Notes: generated from the sequence alone by a model not told the origin. Shown: positions 35,440 through 48,320, counted from the stretch's first letter. The stretch is 64,000 bases of DNA from Anomaloglossus baeobatrachus (GCF_048569485.1 NC_134353.1:707909341-707973340); one strand, 5' to 3'. A program made the numbers and translations.

Positions 35440-38400
35440 TCGCATTGCAGCCAAGGAGACCACAGCTTCTCAAACATTTTAACATTCCCCCTTCTTTCAT
35501 ACACTCCCTGTTCCAGCTGAAGAATACATTTCACCCTTTTAATGTACTCTCCCCTGGTCGGGGGGTCTTTTTTAATCCAGGACCTGGCGATTACCTTTCT
35601 TGCCGCATACAGCAGCCTAGCAATGGCAATTTTCATAGTATTTTCCACCCCAAGCTCCTCAACATATCCCAATAGGCATATCACTGGACACACCCATATG
35701 TTCTTCCTATCTTGTGGATAACCTTAGTCCAAAAGGAGACCAGTCTCGGACAAGACCACATCATATGAAAAATACCTGCGTCAGGTCCCTGACACCTTGG
35801 ACACTCCGAATTCCTTTTCAACCCCATTTTAAACATCAGTAAAGGAGACCTATATACCCGGTGAATCGCGTATATGTGAGATAGTCTGGCCGGTTCGCTC
35901 ATGGAAAGTTTAGGGACATACTCCAGGATACTCTCCCACACCTCCTCCGTTATCGGCCCAACTTCCTCCTCCCATTTAGATTTAGCTTTAATTGGGTAGT
36001 CTAAAAGAAAGGTATGTAGTATATCTTTATACGTGCCAGAAATGATCCCTTTAGTGCTTCCTCCGCCCTTACACACATACTCCAGTACCAGGTCAGTCTG
36101 TATGGCCACACTTAGTTTAGCCGCTTGGGCTGCAATCGCATGTTTTAATTGTCTGTAGTGGAGCCAGCCGAACGCCGGTAACTGAAACTCACTCTGTAAC
36201 TGCGGGAACGATTTCAGAATTCCCCCGTCCAATATCTGATGCATGTATATTACACCCTTGCGTCTCCACTCCTCAATCTTCCCCATTTTCTGAATCTCCG
36301 GGAGATTACTGTTATCCCAGATAGGTGTAAACTTAGTTAACCGGGTCACCCCTCTCACCCTTTTCAGCCTATCCCAGGTCTTGTTTATAAGTGCCATTGT
36401 AGGAGATGCTCTACCCAGGAGCCCCACCGCACCATCCTCTAGTCCCATTACCAATGGACTTCTACCCACTATGTATTCCAGTACTTCTTTAATACCCCCA
36501 TCTTTCTCTCGATCAGACCACCCCCTGAGATGTTGACATTGCGCCGCCATATAATACAATTCCGGATTTGGGATTGCTAGACCCCCCTCATCTTTCGGCC
36601 TTTGTTAAGTCTCTAATCGCACCCTAGGCTGCTTTTTACCCCACACCAGGTACCTAAACAGCAAGTTTATCCCTTTAAATCTTTTCTTTGAAATACAAAC
36701 AGGGGCATTGTGCAGTATGTATAGGAGTTTAGGCATTACTACCATCTTTAGTAAATTAACCCTTCCAACAACTGACAAATGTAGCTTGTTCCAGGCATCC
36801 ACTTTGGCTCGATTTAGACCAATTAATGGTCAGTCCCGAAACTTCTCCAAATTTCTCTATTATCTGCATGGCATGATCCAATGAGGCTGACGGATCCCCC
36901 AAGAAAAGTAATAAATCGTCAGCATAAAGAGCTATTTTCTCCTCTAGATGCCCATACCTAAATCCATGGATCTCCTTTGATTTCCTAATGGCCGCCGCCA
37001 GAGGCTCTATTGCAATAGCAAATAGGAGCGGCGATAGTGGGCAGCCCTGTCTCGTTCCCCGGTGCAACTCAAACGCTGAGGAGGTCATACCGTTAACTCT
37101 AACTTTAGCAATAGGCCTATTATACAACAGCTGCACCCACTTTACAAACCGTGGGCCAAAACCCATATGCTGCAACACTTTCTACAGATACCCCCACTCA
37201 ACACTATCGAACGCTTTCTGGGCATCTAGCGAAGCGATCACCCTCCGGCCAGGGTTGTCAGGTGGCAACTGTAGATTAAGATATAATCTCCTGATATTAG
37301 CAGCTGTCGACCTATTGGCCATGAACCCTGATTGGTCCATATGTATTAGGTTAGGTATAACTCCAGGCCGGTTTGACAACACCTTAGCCAGAAGCTTCAC
37401 GTCCGCTGTTAATAACGAGATTGGTCTATATGAGTCTGGAAGCCTCGGATTTTTATCCTCCTTAGGAATTACTACTATTATTGCTTCTCTCATAGATTCA
37501 GGCAATACACCTTCCCCCTCCGCCACCTCAAAGACTTTCAATAGTTTGGGTAATAGGATTTCTTCTAACTGTTTATAAATTTCAACTGGTAGCCCATCTG
37601 CTCCCGGTGCCTTGTCATTGCTCATGCCATGCAGAGCGCCCTCCAGTTCATCAATAGTAATAGGTGACTCCAGTTTATCTCTATCCGCCACAGACAGCAC
37701 CGGAAGCTCACCTCGCTCAAGAAATGAGTCCACCTCTTCCATCCTCATCTCTCCAATAGAAGAATATAGCGTGCGATAGAAATCTTTAAAGACCCCAAGG
37801 ATCTCCTCAACCTCAGTGACCTGTGTCCCCTCCACCGTGTCCATACCATGCACAAATGAACTACTCCTTTGAGCTGCAGCTATGACCGATAATAGATGAC
37901 CAACTTTTTCCCCCTCCTCATAAAAATGCAATTTTTGGAACGCCTGCTTCCTTACCGCCTTCTCCAAAAGCATCTTATTAACCTGTTCATGCGCCTGCCT
38001 AAGATTTTGCTTCGCATCCGTAGTATTACTCCGAATTGCTTCCAGCTCCGTCTTATCTAAGGCCTCCAGGCTATCTTTCTCATCCTGCCTCGTCTGTGTT
38101 TTACGTCTACAGATATCCCTGAACAGGAGCCCCCTGAGGTATGCCTTCATCGCATCCCATACCACCAGGGGACCAGTGCTACCCTCATTGTGGATAAAGA
38201 ATTCCCCAAGATCCCGTTCTATATTCCCCATATTAATATGACGGATCCATGCTGGATGAAGCTTCCACTCTCCCCTCCTTCCCCCTGTCAGGGTCCCCCG
38301 TCGTATGGACACTAGAATTGGGCTATGATCTGAAATCACTCTTGTCAGATATTGCACGTCGCCTATCATTAAATCCATCAGATCACTAGCTAGAGCCATG

Positions 38401-39038
38401 TCAATGCGGGACAGAGTGTTATGCGAAGCCGAATAACAAGAGAAGCAGGATATCCTCCCATTCCTCACTCTCCAGGCATCCACCATTCCAAGTTCCCCAA
38501 TAAGAGTGCCAAACGAAGTCATACAACTATCCTGAATACCTGGAGGTCTACTACTCCTATCCCAGTACAGGTCTATCACATTATTGAAGTCCCCCACCAG
38601 TAAAAAAGGGATTACTCCCACCTTCTCAGAGAACTCCCTCATCTCCCTTAGTTTGGTGCACTTATGGAGGTGGTATATATATATTGCAGCTATACACATG
38701 AGTCTGCCAAATATTTTACACTTGACGGCCACACAATGTCCCTCTTTATCCACATACACTTCTATCTCTTCACATTGCACAGAGTTATGGATCAGCAGTG
38801 ATACACCCCTTGCATAGTTGGAAAAGGTGGAGTGATAGGCCTTCTGCACCCATCTCCTATTTAAAACATGTGTTGTCTCCTTTGTGAGATGCGTTTCTAG
38901 TAGACATATTACTGACGGGTTCTGGTCTTGAACATATTTAATTATTGCCGCTCTCCTATACCTATCTGATAACCCTCTAATATTCCAACTCAACACCTTA
39001 ATTCTATCCCCCATTATCCCACCCAGTAAAACCATCAA
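35440..39038 (-). pseudogene. LINE ORF2: endonuclease, reverse transcriptase, C-terminal zinc motif
   Basis: The order is: an APE-type endonuclease (KVLSWNIRGLSDRYRRAA, LLETHLTKET, FLLVGDFNNVID, ISDHSPILVS); RT fingers and palm (SNDKAPGADGLPVEIYKQ, YRPISLLTADVKLLAKVLSN, SLDAQKAFDSVEWGYL); the YADD catalytic box in ALYADDLLLFLGD; and a C-terminal Cys/His cluster (CPRC, then HMMWSC). A TGG-to-TAG change ends the first frame after VEWGYL at 37182. Frame changes near 36780, 36600 and 35690 split the rest. Residue order fits the L1/Tx1 clade known from Xenopus. Confidence 0.88.
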
Positions 39039-39284
39039 ACCTTGTAGTATCTCCCCATGCTGCCTCTACCCTACCCCTTTCCCCCCTCCCCCCCCTGCTC
39101 CCCTCCCCTCCTGCTCCCCACCACTTCCTTTTTTCGAGTACTCCCGTGAAGCATTGGGTTTTCCAAACCTGGTCCATAATCCCTACTAAATTCCCCCCTA
39201 CCTCCCTCACCTTCCCCTCTTAGACACATTTTAAAACTCGTCCCTTTTCCAACAATTCTCCACTCCCACCCTGTCTATGTATAA

Positions 39285-39852
39285 TCATATTCCACTCAAC
39301 CAATATAACAGTATTATTTGCTGTGCAAATGTTTTTTCAGACTTTTGTAGTTTTGTAATATGATCCTCTGTTATCCCCACTCTCTCCTCCACAGCCGCTG
39401 TTCTCAGATCGGCTTTCTTGAGGTCTTTCTTAATGTCAGCAACCTCTGCCTGTAATCCCTTAACTTGCTTTGTCAGGGTAGTCAGAGCCTCTTTACAAAA
39501 ATACACCACTGCAAAAATGTCCTTTAAAGTGGGGTTTTCTGGAGCCTCCTCTGCACTGTGTTTTCTCCACTTCTCCTGTCTTATCTTGCTGCTTTTCACC
39601 ATCCCCCATATCATCAGAGCTGGCATTATCTTCTCCCTCCTCTCCTATCTCACCTCTGTTATCTATATGCTGAAGTGATTTCTCTGGAGTCCAGGCAAAC
39701 TTCTCCAGCCTTGCAATGATCTGCATCCTCTCCTGACAGGCTGCATTAACTTTCTCAGCTTCCTGCCTTATCATGGCACCATCTTGAGAGCTGGGGACTT
39801 TCCCGCCTCCATTATCTTTTTGCCTGGGACGGACCATGGCACGTCTCTGCAT
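39285..39852 (-). pseudogene. LINE ORF1, N-terminal coiled-coil part
   Basis: Two overlapping frames give MQRRAMVRPRQKDNGGGKVP and an acidic stretch, then a heptad-rich segment (KQVKGLQAEVADIKKDLKKA, ERVGITEDHITKLQKSE), typical of the LINE-1/Tx1 ORF1 trimerising coiled coil. The RNA-binding domain that should follow is absent; about 250 bp of low-complexity, T/C-rich DNA separates it from ORF2. A frame change and a deletion are inferred. Confidence 0.65.
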
Positions 39853-39873
39853 CCACCAGACTCACCCCAGATA

Positions 39874-40278
39874 AAGGTACTGTCACACATAACGAGATCG
39901 CTAGCGAGATCGCAGCGGAGTCACCGTTTTGGTGACGCAGTTGCGATCCCGTTAGCGATCTCGTTATGTGTGACACTTGCCAGCGATCAGGCCCCTGCTG
40001 TGAGATCTCTAGTCGTTGCAGAATGGTCCAGGCCATTTTCTTCAAAGGCGATGTCCTGCTGGGCAGGACACATCGCTGTGTTTGACACTGTGTAACAGGA
40101 TCACAGTGACTGCTGAGATCGTTATACAGGTCTCTACTGCGATCTGTATTGTTCTGCATCGCTGGTAAGATCTGACTGTTTGACATCTCACCTGCGACCT
40201 CCCAGCGACTTGCCTGCGATCCCTATCAGGTCGCATCGTTTTCGGGATCGCAGGTAAGTTATGTGTTAAGGTACCTTA
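39874..40278. mobile_element. MITE inserted in the LINE 5' UTR
   Basis: The ends AAAGGTACTGTCACACATAA and the inverse of the right end (CTTAAGGTACCTTAACACAT) form imperfect terminal repeats. The inner part has AACGAGATCGCTAGCGAGAT and its inverse. It interrupts the LINE leader and so is the youngest layer here. Confidence 0.75.
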
Positions 40279-41049
40279 AGTCCTCACCACCTTATCTTCC
40301 TGACAGCCGGCTGAGGCAGTGATAACAGCGGTATTCAGGGATTTATCAAGGGAGTTTGCAGGAGAGCTCCACAAACACGTCTCCTCACATTGCCGTCCAG
40401 GCCACGCCCCTCAGTGAGTATAATTACCAGCGATAAGGAGCGGGAGGCAGCAGAGCCAGAAGCGCTGGAGAGAGGTAAATATAGAAAATCTTTTTATTAA
40501 AAAGACCCGTGTTTTCTCTGGTACTTGTCACACTGATGTCACACAGATCACATATGTGTGCGGTCCGTGTGACAACCGTGCTGCCGGAGATAAAACGGAC
40601 ATGTGCGTGCAGGGCCACGAAGGGTCACAGTCCGTAACTTACTGTTTGTATATGAAGGGATAGCATATATACTGTATACAGTATTAGGTAAAACTGAGTT
40701 AATTATATTAGTCCGGCCCTCTAAAACCATCCCAATTTCTCATGCGGCCCCATGGGAAAATTAATTGCCCACCCCTGTGCTAGACAATGTGAATAGTTTA
40801 TATATAATTTATGCTAATTGTAACAGGGGGAAGGGATAACTATGAATCCCCCCCCCCCCCCGATATTATCTGCTCTTCAGCTGCTGTCACTCAACAAGCG
40901 GCTAATTTTATAAACTTTACTTTTTTGGATTTCAAAACCTAAACATCCGAGCTGATCACTACAGGTGTGTATAGAATCAGCCTGATAGTGCCAGTATAGC
41001 ACTGGCTTTAGGTTATATACAAAAATCCTGGTGATTGGTTCCCTTTAAA

Positions 41050-41754
41050 ACATATGGTACCTTGCATGCTCAGGACATCTGCTCAGGGCAGATAGAAATG
41101 TTTCCTTTGGCTCCAACTGTTTCGGTGTTATGCAGCTGAGAATAATTTTTATTAAGTTATCAAAAAAATATTCATGGATATTTCAGATCTTTTATTTCTT
41201 GAAAAGAATGCCCTTTCCAATTAAATGTTACTTTTTTATACTGTATTTTTAGGTTGTGGTCACTTCCCCCTTTTCCTATATATTTTCCCTCTAATTTTGC
41301 TGACAGCAGCATTATAGCACCTGCTCAGGAAGAGAAGTAAGAACTACTCGGTCATCCCTCCTTGTTTCATGTAATGATTGCTGGCACTTTCATTAGTAAG
41401 CTACGTAGAGTCTTGCAGAACAGGACCTTCACTATGAAAATATTTTTTTTTATTTATTTTTTTTTTATTGAAATTTTTTATTAAACAATTTTCTATGAAA
41501 ATATTTTAAGCAGATGTAAGTCACATTCAACGCTATATGTTCTTTTAAACAAAAACAAACAAACTGCATTGTTCAGTGGAACAAATCGTGTAAGCACATC
41601 TTAGCTCCCTTGCTTTCAGTGTATGATCAATTCAGATGGTGAATTTTACCATTTTCTATAGAGAATAGTGTTGGGCCTCATTCACACATCAGTATTTTCC
41701 AAAACACAGAACAGGTGTCAATCTTTCAATTAAATAGTAAGGTCCTCTCTTGAC
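41050..41754. other. SNAP29 intron 1 segment, nothing recognised
   Basis: This is AT-rich intronic DNA with a T-rich stretch at 41440-41500. There are no definable elements. Confidence 0.35.
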
Positions 41755-42388
41755 TTTAGGCCTCTTTCACACGTACATGCCTCCGGTACGTGTTTGGCAG
41801 TTTTCTCACGTACCGGAGAAACATACACACGTAGGCCTCAGTGTGTCCAAAACCATAGGAATATATAAGTATTTTCGCACGGAACGTGTGTCCGTTCCGA
41901 ACTTACGCGTGTCTGTGTGTTTCTCACGGCAAATGTCCGTTTTCTCTCCGGCATCACGGGTGTCACACTGAACGCAAACGTGTCACACGTAAAGCAAACG
42001 GACCACACTGATGTGTTCCGTGTGACACACACCGGAGAAAAGACGTGTTTGTGAGAAAAAAAAACCAAAACTTTACTCACATTCTCCAGCCCTCCTGTCT
42101 CTGCCGCTGCTGTCACTTGCTGCTGACCACCACTCATTATGCTCATTGAATATTCACTTCACTGCGGCCGGAAGCAGCAGCAGCGGGGAGTCGCAGGACC
42201 GGAGACCGAAGATCAGCACCACAGACAGCGTCGCCAGGGACAGGTGAGTAGACAGTTCCCTTTTTCTGTGTGTGATCACGGATAACACACGTAACCCATA
42301 AACACGGCTCACGGAGGGCAAAACGCACCTCTGACACGTCCGTGAAAAAAAGTGTGGTTTTTCACGAACGTGTGAAAGAGGCCTTAGG
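41755..42388. mobile_element. MITE with CTTTAGGCCTCTTTCACACG ends
   Basis: The left end TTTAGGCCTCTTTCACACGT is the inverse of ACGTGTGAAAGAGGCCTTAG at the right over nearly 20 bases. The inner part contains ACGTACCGGAGAAAC-type motifs also seen near 34650, so it is related to the palindromic MITE there. It is non-coding. Confidence 0.8.
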
Positions 42389-42740
42389 TTGTAAGGCGGT
42401 GATGGAAAGGGTTAATACCGCACTGCTTTGAAGGAAAAGGCAATCCAAGGACACCTCAATGGTGCTATTATTGCATAATTCGTTTCCAGAGATTCCATCA
42501 TTTTTATCAGATGAAATGATTTTGACCTGATGAAGGAGATGTCGTTGGGTTGTCCTTTCCTTCACGGCAGACCAGCGTTAACCCTTTCCATATTCGCTTT
42601 GCAGTCTACAGCCACTTGGGCCTGCAGCAGCCGTGTCTTGTATATGCTTGGAAGTGGTTGTGATTCTCGCAACCCGGCAAGGAAGGCCTTTTAAGTGTCT
42701 TTCACCCTTTGTGTACCACTCGTATAAGATCCTATTTCTT
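42389..42740. repeat. Possible Penelope-like element 3' tail
   Basis: GACCTGATGAAGGAGATGTC and GGGTTGTCCTTTCC resemble the CCTGATGAAG...GTCG tails of Penelope-type retroelements, but no RT or GIY-YIG remnant is present. The assignment is tentative. Confidence 0.3.
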
Positions 42741-43917
42741 TGTCGCTCCTAATTGGGAGACCCAGACAATTGGGTGTATAGCTACTGCCTCCGGAGGCCA
42801 CACAAAGTATTACACTTAAAAGTGTAAGGCCCCTCCCCTTCTGGCTATACACCCTCCCGTGGGATCACGGGCTCCTCAGTTTTCATACTTTGTGCGAAGG
42901 AGGCACACATACACGCATAGCTCCACTGTTTAGTCAGCAGCAGCTGCTATGTCGGATGGAAGAAAAGAGGGCCCATACTAGAGCCCCCAGCATGCTCCCT
43001 TCTCACCCCACTTTTTGTCGGCGGTGTTTGTTAAGGTTGAGGTACCCATTGCGGGTACGGAGGCTGGAGCCCACATGCTGCTTCCTTCCCCATCCCCCTT
43101 AGGGCTCTGGGTGAAGTGGGATTTTACCGGTCTCCAGGCACTGAGACCGTGCTCCATCCACAGCCCCTGGAGTATCTGCTGGAATGGAGCTGAGTATCGT
43201 CAGGGACAGGCCCTGCTACGTCAAGGTACTCTGTGTCCCCGTACATATCGCGCGCACACCGCAGCGTTGCTGGGTGTGTTAGTGCGCCGGGGACAACAGC
43301 GCTGCGCGCTGGTGCCATTCCTATCTACAGCTTTGCTGAGAGGGGACATGTATTTGAAACTGCCGCGCGGCCGCTGTTGTCAGTTTTTTCGCTGCGGCGC
43401 GGCTGGGACTTGTGGTGCGCCGGGGACTTCCGCGCTGGCCGTGCATATATGACGGCCGCGCTTATTACTCGAGTCCCCGGCTTTTTGCGGCCTAGTTTCG
43501 TTTCGTTCCCGCCCCCAGGCCTGCCAGTCAGGGGAAGGGCGGGACGCTGTACAGAACGTCAGCGCAGAGGGCTGGAGTCTGCTTTGCATACTCCAGCCCT
43601 CACACTGGGCACAGTGGGACGCCAGTTTCCCGCACTTTGTTTGAGGCACGCCCACGGTCCGCCCCTCTTCACAGGACGCCGGCAGCCATTCCTGTGTGCA
43701 GTCTGAGCTGGAGAGAGGAGACTGGGAGACCCAGACACGGGATTCTGGTGCCCACACACCCGCTTTTCAGCGGGCGGTAAGCTGCCCTCAAGGGCTGACC
43801 CCCACTGGTGCCGAAGTGTATATTTGTATTTTATGCTTGCAGCTTTACATTGCACTGTACGGTCGCTGGGGATTCTCTGCTATATACCCTCCTAGATTTC
43901 TCAGAGGACACAACAGC

Positions 43918-45406
43918 ATGTCGACCGCAAAAAGCAAAGGTGCCAAGGCACAGGCTTTCTATGCTGCTTGTACCGCTTGTGGGGCTGTTCTACCGGCAGG
44001 TTCCACTGACCCCCACTGTGTGCAGTGCTCGGCCCCTGTGGCACTTGCTCGGCCGGGGCCTCTGCTGGAGGTGACCCAGGCAGAACCTCCTGTGAATACT
44101 GTCCAGGTGACAGGGACGGAGTTTGCAGTCTTTGCTGACAGATTGTCTGTGACTATGACTAAAATTCTTGAAACATTGCAGTCTAGACCAGTAACTCAGG
44201 CCATGGACACTGTTAACTCATTGCTCCCTGGTCCTCCTCAGTCGGAACAGCTCCGGGATCCGGGGGTGTCTCTTGCATCCCAGGGTGATGGCTCTGACAC
44301 GGACGACAGTCCCAGACAGCCTAAACGAGCTCGCTATGAGCGGCCCTCGACTTCATCACACTGGTCAGGGTCCCAGCAGGACTCTCTGTATGATGAGGCG
44401 GAGATAGCTGATCAGGATTCTGATCCTGAGACCGCTCTCAATTTGGATACACCAGATGGTGACGCCATAGTGAATGATCTTATAGCGTCCATCAATAAAA
44501 TGTTGGACATTTCTCCCCCTGCTCCTCCTGTGGAGGAGACAGCTTCACAGCAGGAGAAATTCCATTTCAGGTATCCCAAGCGTAAATTAAGTGTATTTCT
44601 GGACCACTCTGACTTTAGAGATGCAATCCAGAAACACCACGCTTATCCGGATAAGCGTTTTTCCAAACGGCTTAAGGATACACGTTATCCTTTTCCCCCG
44701 GACGTGGTCAAGGGCTGGACCCAGTGTCCCAAGGTGGATCCCCCAATCTCCAGGCTTGCAGCTAGATCCTTAGTTGCAGTGGAAGATGGGGCGGCACTTA
44801 AAGATGCCACTGACAGGCAGATGGAGCTCTGGTTGAAATCCATCTATGAGGCTATTGGCGCGTCATTGGCTCCGGCATTCGCAGCCGTATGGGCACTCCA
44901 AGCTATTTCAGCTGGTCTTGCACAGATTGACACGGTCACACGTACATCTGCTCCGCAGGTGGCACCCTTAACCTCTCAAATGTCTGCATTTGCGTCTTAC
45001 GCGATTAATGCTGTCCTAGACTCTACGAGCCGTACGGCAGTGGCGTCCGCCAACTCCGTAGTTTTACGCAGAGCCTTGTGGTTAAGAGAATGGAAGGCAG
45101 ATTCTGCTTCCAAAAAGTGTTTAACCAGTTTGCCATTTTCCCCTTGACCGACTGTTTGGGGAGCGCTTAGATGAAATCATTAAACACTCCAAGGGTAAAG
45201 ATTCATCCTTACCTCAGCCCAGACAAAACAAACCCCAACAGAGGAGAGGACAGTCGGGGTTTCGGTCCTTTCGAGGCTCAGGCAGGTCCCAATTCTCCTC
45301 GTCCAAAAGGACTCAAAAGGATCAGAGGAGCTCAGATTCTTGGCGGACTCAGTCACGCCCAAAAAAGACAGCCGGAAGACCCGCTACCAAGGCGGCTTCC
45401 TCATGA
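43918..45406 (+). pseudogene. DIRS copy 2 part: gag-like region
   Basis: It starts MSTAKSKGAKAQ and has the same four-cysteine cluster (CTACG, CVQC), acidic middle and basic C-terminus as copy 1. It is the same length class and appears broken about once. It is treated as a mobile-element fossil. Confidence 0.7.
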
Positions 45407-47301
45407 CTTTCGGCCTCCTCTCTCCGCATCCTCGGTCGGTGGCAGGCTCTCCCGCTTTGGCGACATTTGGCTGCCACAGGTCAGACCGTTGGGTGAGAGA
45501 CATTCTGTCTCACGGGTACAGGATAGAGTTCAGCTCTCGTCCTCCAACTCGCTTCTTCAGAACTTCTCCACCTCCCGACCGAGCCGATGCTCTAAGGCTA
45601 GCGGTGTCCACTCTAAAAGCGGAAGGAGTGGTGACCCCCGTTCCTCTTCAGGAACAAGGTCACGGTTTTTACTCCAACTGGTTTGTGGTGCCAAAAAAGG
45701 ACGGGTCATTCCGTCCCGTTCTGGATCTAAAACTGCTCAACAAGCACGTAAAAACCAGGCGGTTCCGAATGGAATCCCTTCGCTCCGTCATCGCCTCAAT
45801 GTCTCAAGGAGATTTCCTAGCATCTATAGACATCAAGGATGCTTATCTCCACGTGCCGATTGCTCCAGAGCACCAGCGTTTTCTACGCTTTGTTATAGGA
45901 GACGAACACCTTCAGTTCGTAGCTCTGCCTTTCGGGCTGGCGACAGCCCCACGTGTCTTCACCAAGGTCATGGCAGCAGTAGTAGCAGTCCTGCACTCAC
46001 AAGGTCACTCTGTGATCCCGTATTTGGACGATCTACTTGTCAAGGCACCCTCTCAAGAGGCATGCCAACACAGCCTGAACGTTGCGCTGGAGACTCTCCA
46101 GAGTTTCGGGTGGATCATCAACTTTTCAAAGTCAAATCTAACTCCGACCCAATCGCTAACATATCTTGGCATGGAGTTTCATACTCTCTCAGCGATAGTG
46201 AAGCTTCCGCTGGACAAACAGCGTTCACTACAGACAGGGGTGCAATCTCTCCTTCAGGGCCAGTCGCACCCCTTAAGACGCCTCATGCACTTCTTGGGGA
46301 AGATGGTAGCAGCAATGGAGGCAGTCCCTTTCGCGCAGTTTCATCTCCGTCCACTACAATGGGACATTCTCCGCCAATGGGACGGGAAGTCGACGTCCCT
46401 CGACAGAGACGTCTCCCTTTCTCAGGCGGCCAAGGAATCTCTTCGGTGGTGGCTTCTTCCCACCGCTTTGTCGAAAGGAAAGTCCTTTCTACCCCCATCC
46501 TGGGAGGTAGTCACGACAGACGCGAGTCTATCAGGGTGGGGAGCAGTGTTTCTCCACCACAGGGCTCAAGGGACGTGGACTCAGGAAGAGTCCACCCTTC
46601 AGATCAATGTTCTAGAAATCAGAGCAGTGTATCTTGCCCTACAAGCCTTCCAGCAGTGGCTGGAAGGCAAGCAGATCCGAATTCAGTCGGACAACTCCAC
46701 AGCGGTAGCGTACATCAACCACCAAGGTGGAACACGCAGTCGGCAAGCCTTCCAGGAAGTCCGACGGATTCTGACGTGGGTGGAAGACACGGCTTCCACC
46801 ATATCCGCAGTTCACATCCCAGGCGTGGAAAACTGGGAAGCAGACTTCCTCAGTCGCCAGGGTATGGACGCAGGGGAATGGTCCCTTCACCCGGACGTGT
46901 TTCAGGAGATCTGTCGCCGCTGGGGTATGCCGGACGTCGACCTGATGGCGTCACGGCACAACAACAAGGTCCCGGCTTTCATGGCACGGTCTCACGATCA
47001 CCGAGCTCTGGCGGCAGACGCCTTAGTTCAAGATTGGTCGCAATTCCGGCTACCTTATGTGTTCCCACCTCTGGCATTGTTACCCAGAGTGCTGCGCAAG
47101 ATCAGGGCCGACTGCCGTCGCGCCATCCTCGTCGCTCCAGACTGGCCGAGGAGATCGTGGTACCCAGATCTGTGGCACCTCACGGTAGGCCAACCATGGG
47201 CACTACCAGAACGACCAGACTTGCTATCTCAAGGGCCGTTTTTCCACCTGAATTCTGCGGCCCTGAACCTGACTGTGTGGCCATTGAGTCCTGGATCCTA
47301 G
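45340..47301 (+). CDS. DIRS copy 2 part: reverse transcriptase and RNase H
   Basis: It carries the same domain order as copy 1: a long conserved RT block (SIDIKDAYLHVPIAPEHQ), the YLDDLLVKAP catalytic box, and RNase H motifs (TTDASLSGWG; QSDNSTAVAYINHQGG). The frame is open through both domains. Confidence 0.9.
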   Translation: MADSVTPKKDSRKTRYQGGFLMTFGLLSPHPRSVAGSPALATFGCHRSDRWVRDILSHGYRIEFSSRPPTRFFRTSPPPDRADALRLAVSTLKAEGVVTPVPLQEQGHGFYSNWFVVPKKDGSFRPVLDLKLLNKHVKTRRFRMESLRSVIASMSQGDFLASIDIKDAYLHVPIAPEHQRFLRFVIGDEHLQFVALPFGLATAPRVFTKVMAAVVAVLHSQGHSVIPYLDDLLVKAPSQEACQHSLNVALETLQSFGWIINFSKSNLTPTQSLTYLGMEFHTLSAIVKLPLDKQRSLQTGVQSLLQGQSHPLRRLMHFLGKMVAAMEAVPFAQFHLRPLQWDILRQWDGKSTSLDRDVSLSQAAKESLRWWLLPTALSKGKSFLPPSWEVVTTDASLSGWGAVFLHHRAQGTWTQEESTLQINVLEIRAVYLALQAFQQWLEGKQIRIQSDNSTAVAYINHQGGTRSRQAFQEVRRILTWVEDTASTISAVHIPGVENWEADFLSRQGMDAGEWSLHPDVFQEICRRWGMPDVDLMASRHNNKVPAFMARSHDHRALAADALVQDWSQFRLPYVFPPLALLPRVLRKIRADCRRAILVAPDWPRRSWYPDLWHLTVGQPWALPERPDLLSQGPFFHLNSAALNLTVWPLSPGS

Positions 47302-48320
47302 CGTCTTCAGGATTATCTCGAAAGGTTATTACCACCATGAGACAGGCTAGAAAACCATCCTCCGCCAAGATCTACCACAGGACGTGGAAGATATTCTTAT
47401 CTTGGTGCGCTGCTCAGGGAGTTTCTCCCTGGCCTTTTGCATTGCCTACTTTTCTTTCCTTCCTGCAATCCGGGTTGGAAAAAGGTTTGTCGCTCAGCTC
47501 CCTTAAAGGACAAGTCTCAGCGCTATCTGTATTTTTTCAGAAACGCCTAGCACGACTTCCTCAGGTTCGCACGTTCCTGCAAGGGGTCTGTCATATCGTC
47601 CCTCCTTACAAGCGGCCGTTAGAGCCCTGGGATCTGAACAAGGTTCTAATTGCTCTCCAGAAGCCGCCTTTCGAGCCTATGAAGGATGTTTCCCTTTCTC
47701 GTCTTTCACAGAAAGTGGCCTTTCTAGTAGCGGTCACGTCTCTTCGGAGAGTGTCCGAGCTAGCTGCACTCTCATGCAAATCTCCCTTCCTGGTGTTTCA
47801 CCAGGACAAGGTGGTTCTACGTCCGATTCCTGAGTTTCTCCCTAAGGTGGTATCCCCCTTTCATCTCAATCAGGATGTCACATTACCTTCCTTGTGTCCT
47901 CATCCAGTTCATCAATTTGAGAAAGGTTTGCATTTGTTGGATCTGGTCAGAGCACTCAGGATCTACATTTCCCGCACGGCGCCCTTACGCCGCTCGGACG
48001 CACTCTTTGTCCTTGTCGCTGGTCAGCGTAAAGGGTCGCAAGCTTCCAAATCCACCCTGGCTCGGTGGATCAAGGAACCAATTCTTGAAACCTACCGTTC
48101 TGCGGGACTTCCGGTTCCTTCAGGGCTGAAGGCCCATTCTACCAGAGCCGTGGGTGCGTCCTGGGCATTACGGCACCAGGCTACGGCTCAGCAGGTGTGC
48201 CAGGCGGCTACCTGGTCGAGTCTGCACACCTTTACCAAGCATTATCAGGTGCATACCTACGCTTCGGCGGACGCCAGCCTAGGTAGACAAGTCCTTCAGG
48301 CGGCGGTTGCCCACCTGTAG
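47260..48320 (+). CDS. DIRS copy 2 part: tyrosine recombinase
   Basis: This is the C-terminal part of a frame overlapping RT, with a recombinase core (SLRRVSELAAL, HSTRAVGASWALRHQ, FTKHYQVHTY). It is near identical in sequence to copy 1. The role is circular-DNA integration. Confidence 0.85.

Larger units (their letters stand above)
35123..40410 (-). mobile_element. L1/Tx1-clade LINE with 15-bp target duplication
   Basis: The minus-strand element ends in a poly(A)-like tract (plus-strand T runs at 35121-35155) and starts near 40410 with a GGGGCGTGGCC-type 5' end. TCAGTGAGTATAATT occurs at 35108-35122 and 40411-40425, an exact 15-bp target duplication from target-primed insertion. ORF1 is partial (about 39852-39285) and ORF2 nearly complete but broken. 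A MITE (39874-40278) lies in its 5' UTR. Being full length with recognisable ends, it is fairly young relative to its host layers. Confidence 0.9.
34590..40620. mobile_element. Palindromic MITE, interrupted by an L1/Tx1-type LINE
   Basis: Left TGACAGGTACCGGAGAAAAC and AAAAAGATTTTCCATATTTA with CTCTGCTGCTTCCCGCTCCT (34655-34745) are the inverse of 40430-40520 (AGGAGCGGGAGGCAGCAGAG, TAAATATAGAAAATCTTTTT, GTTTTCTCTGGTACTTGTCA). A second inner inverted repeat pairs GGAAGCCGGAGCATC with GATGCTCCGGCTTCC near 34785 and 34990. The ends are approximate. Confidence 0.65.
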
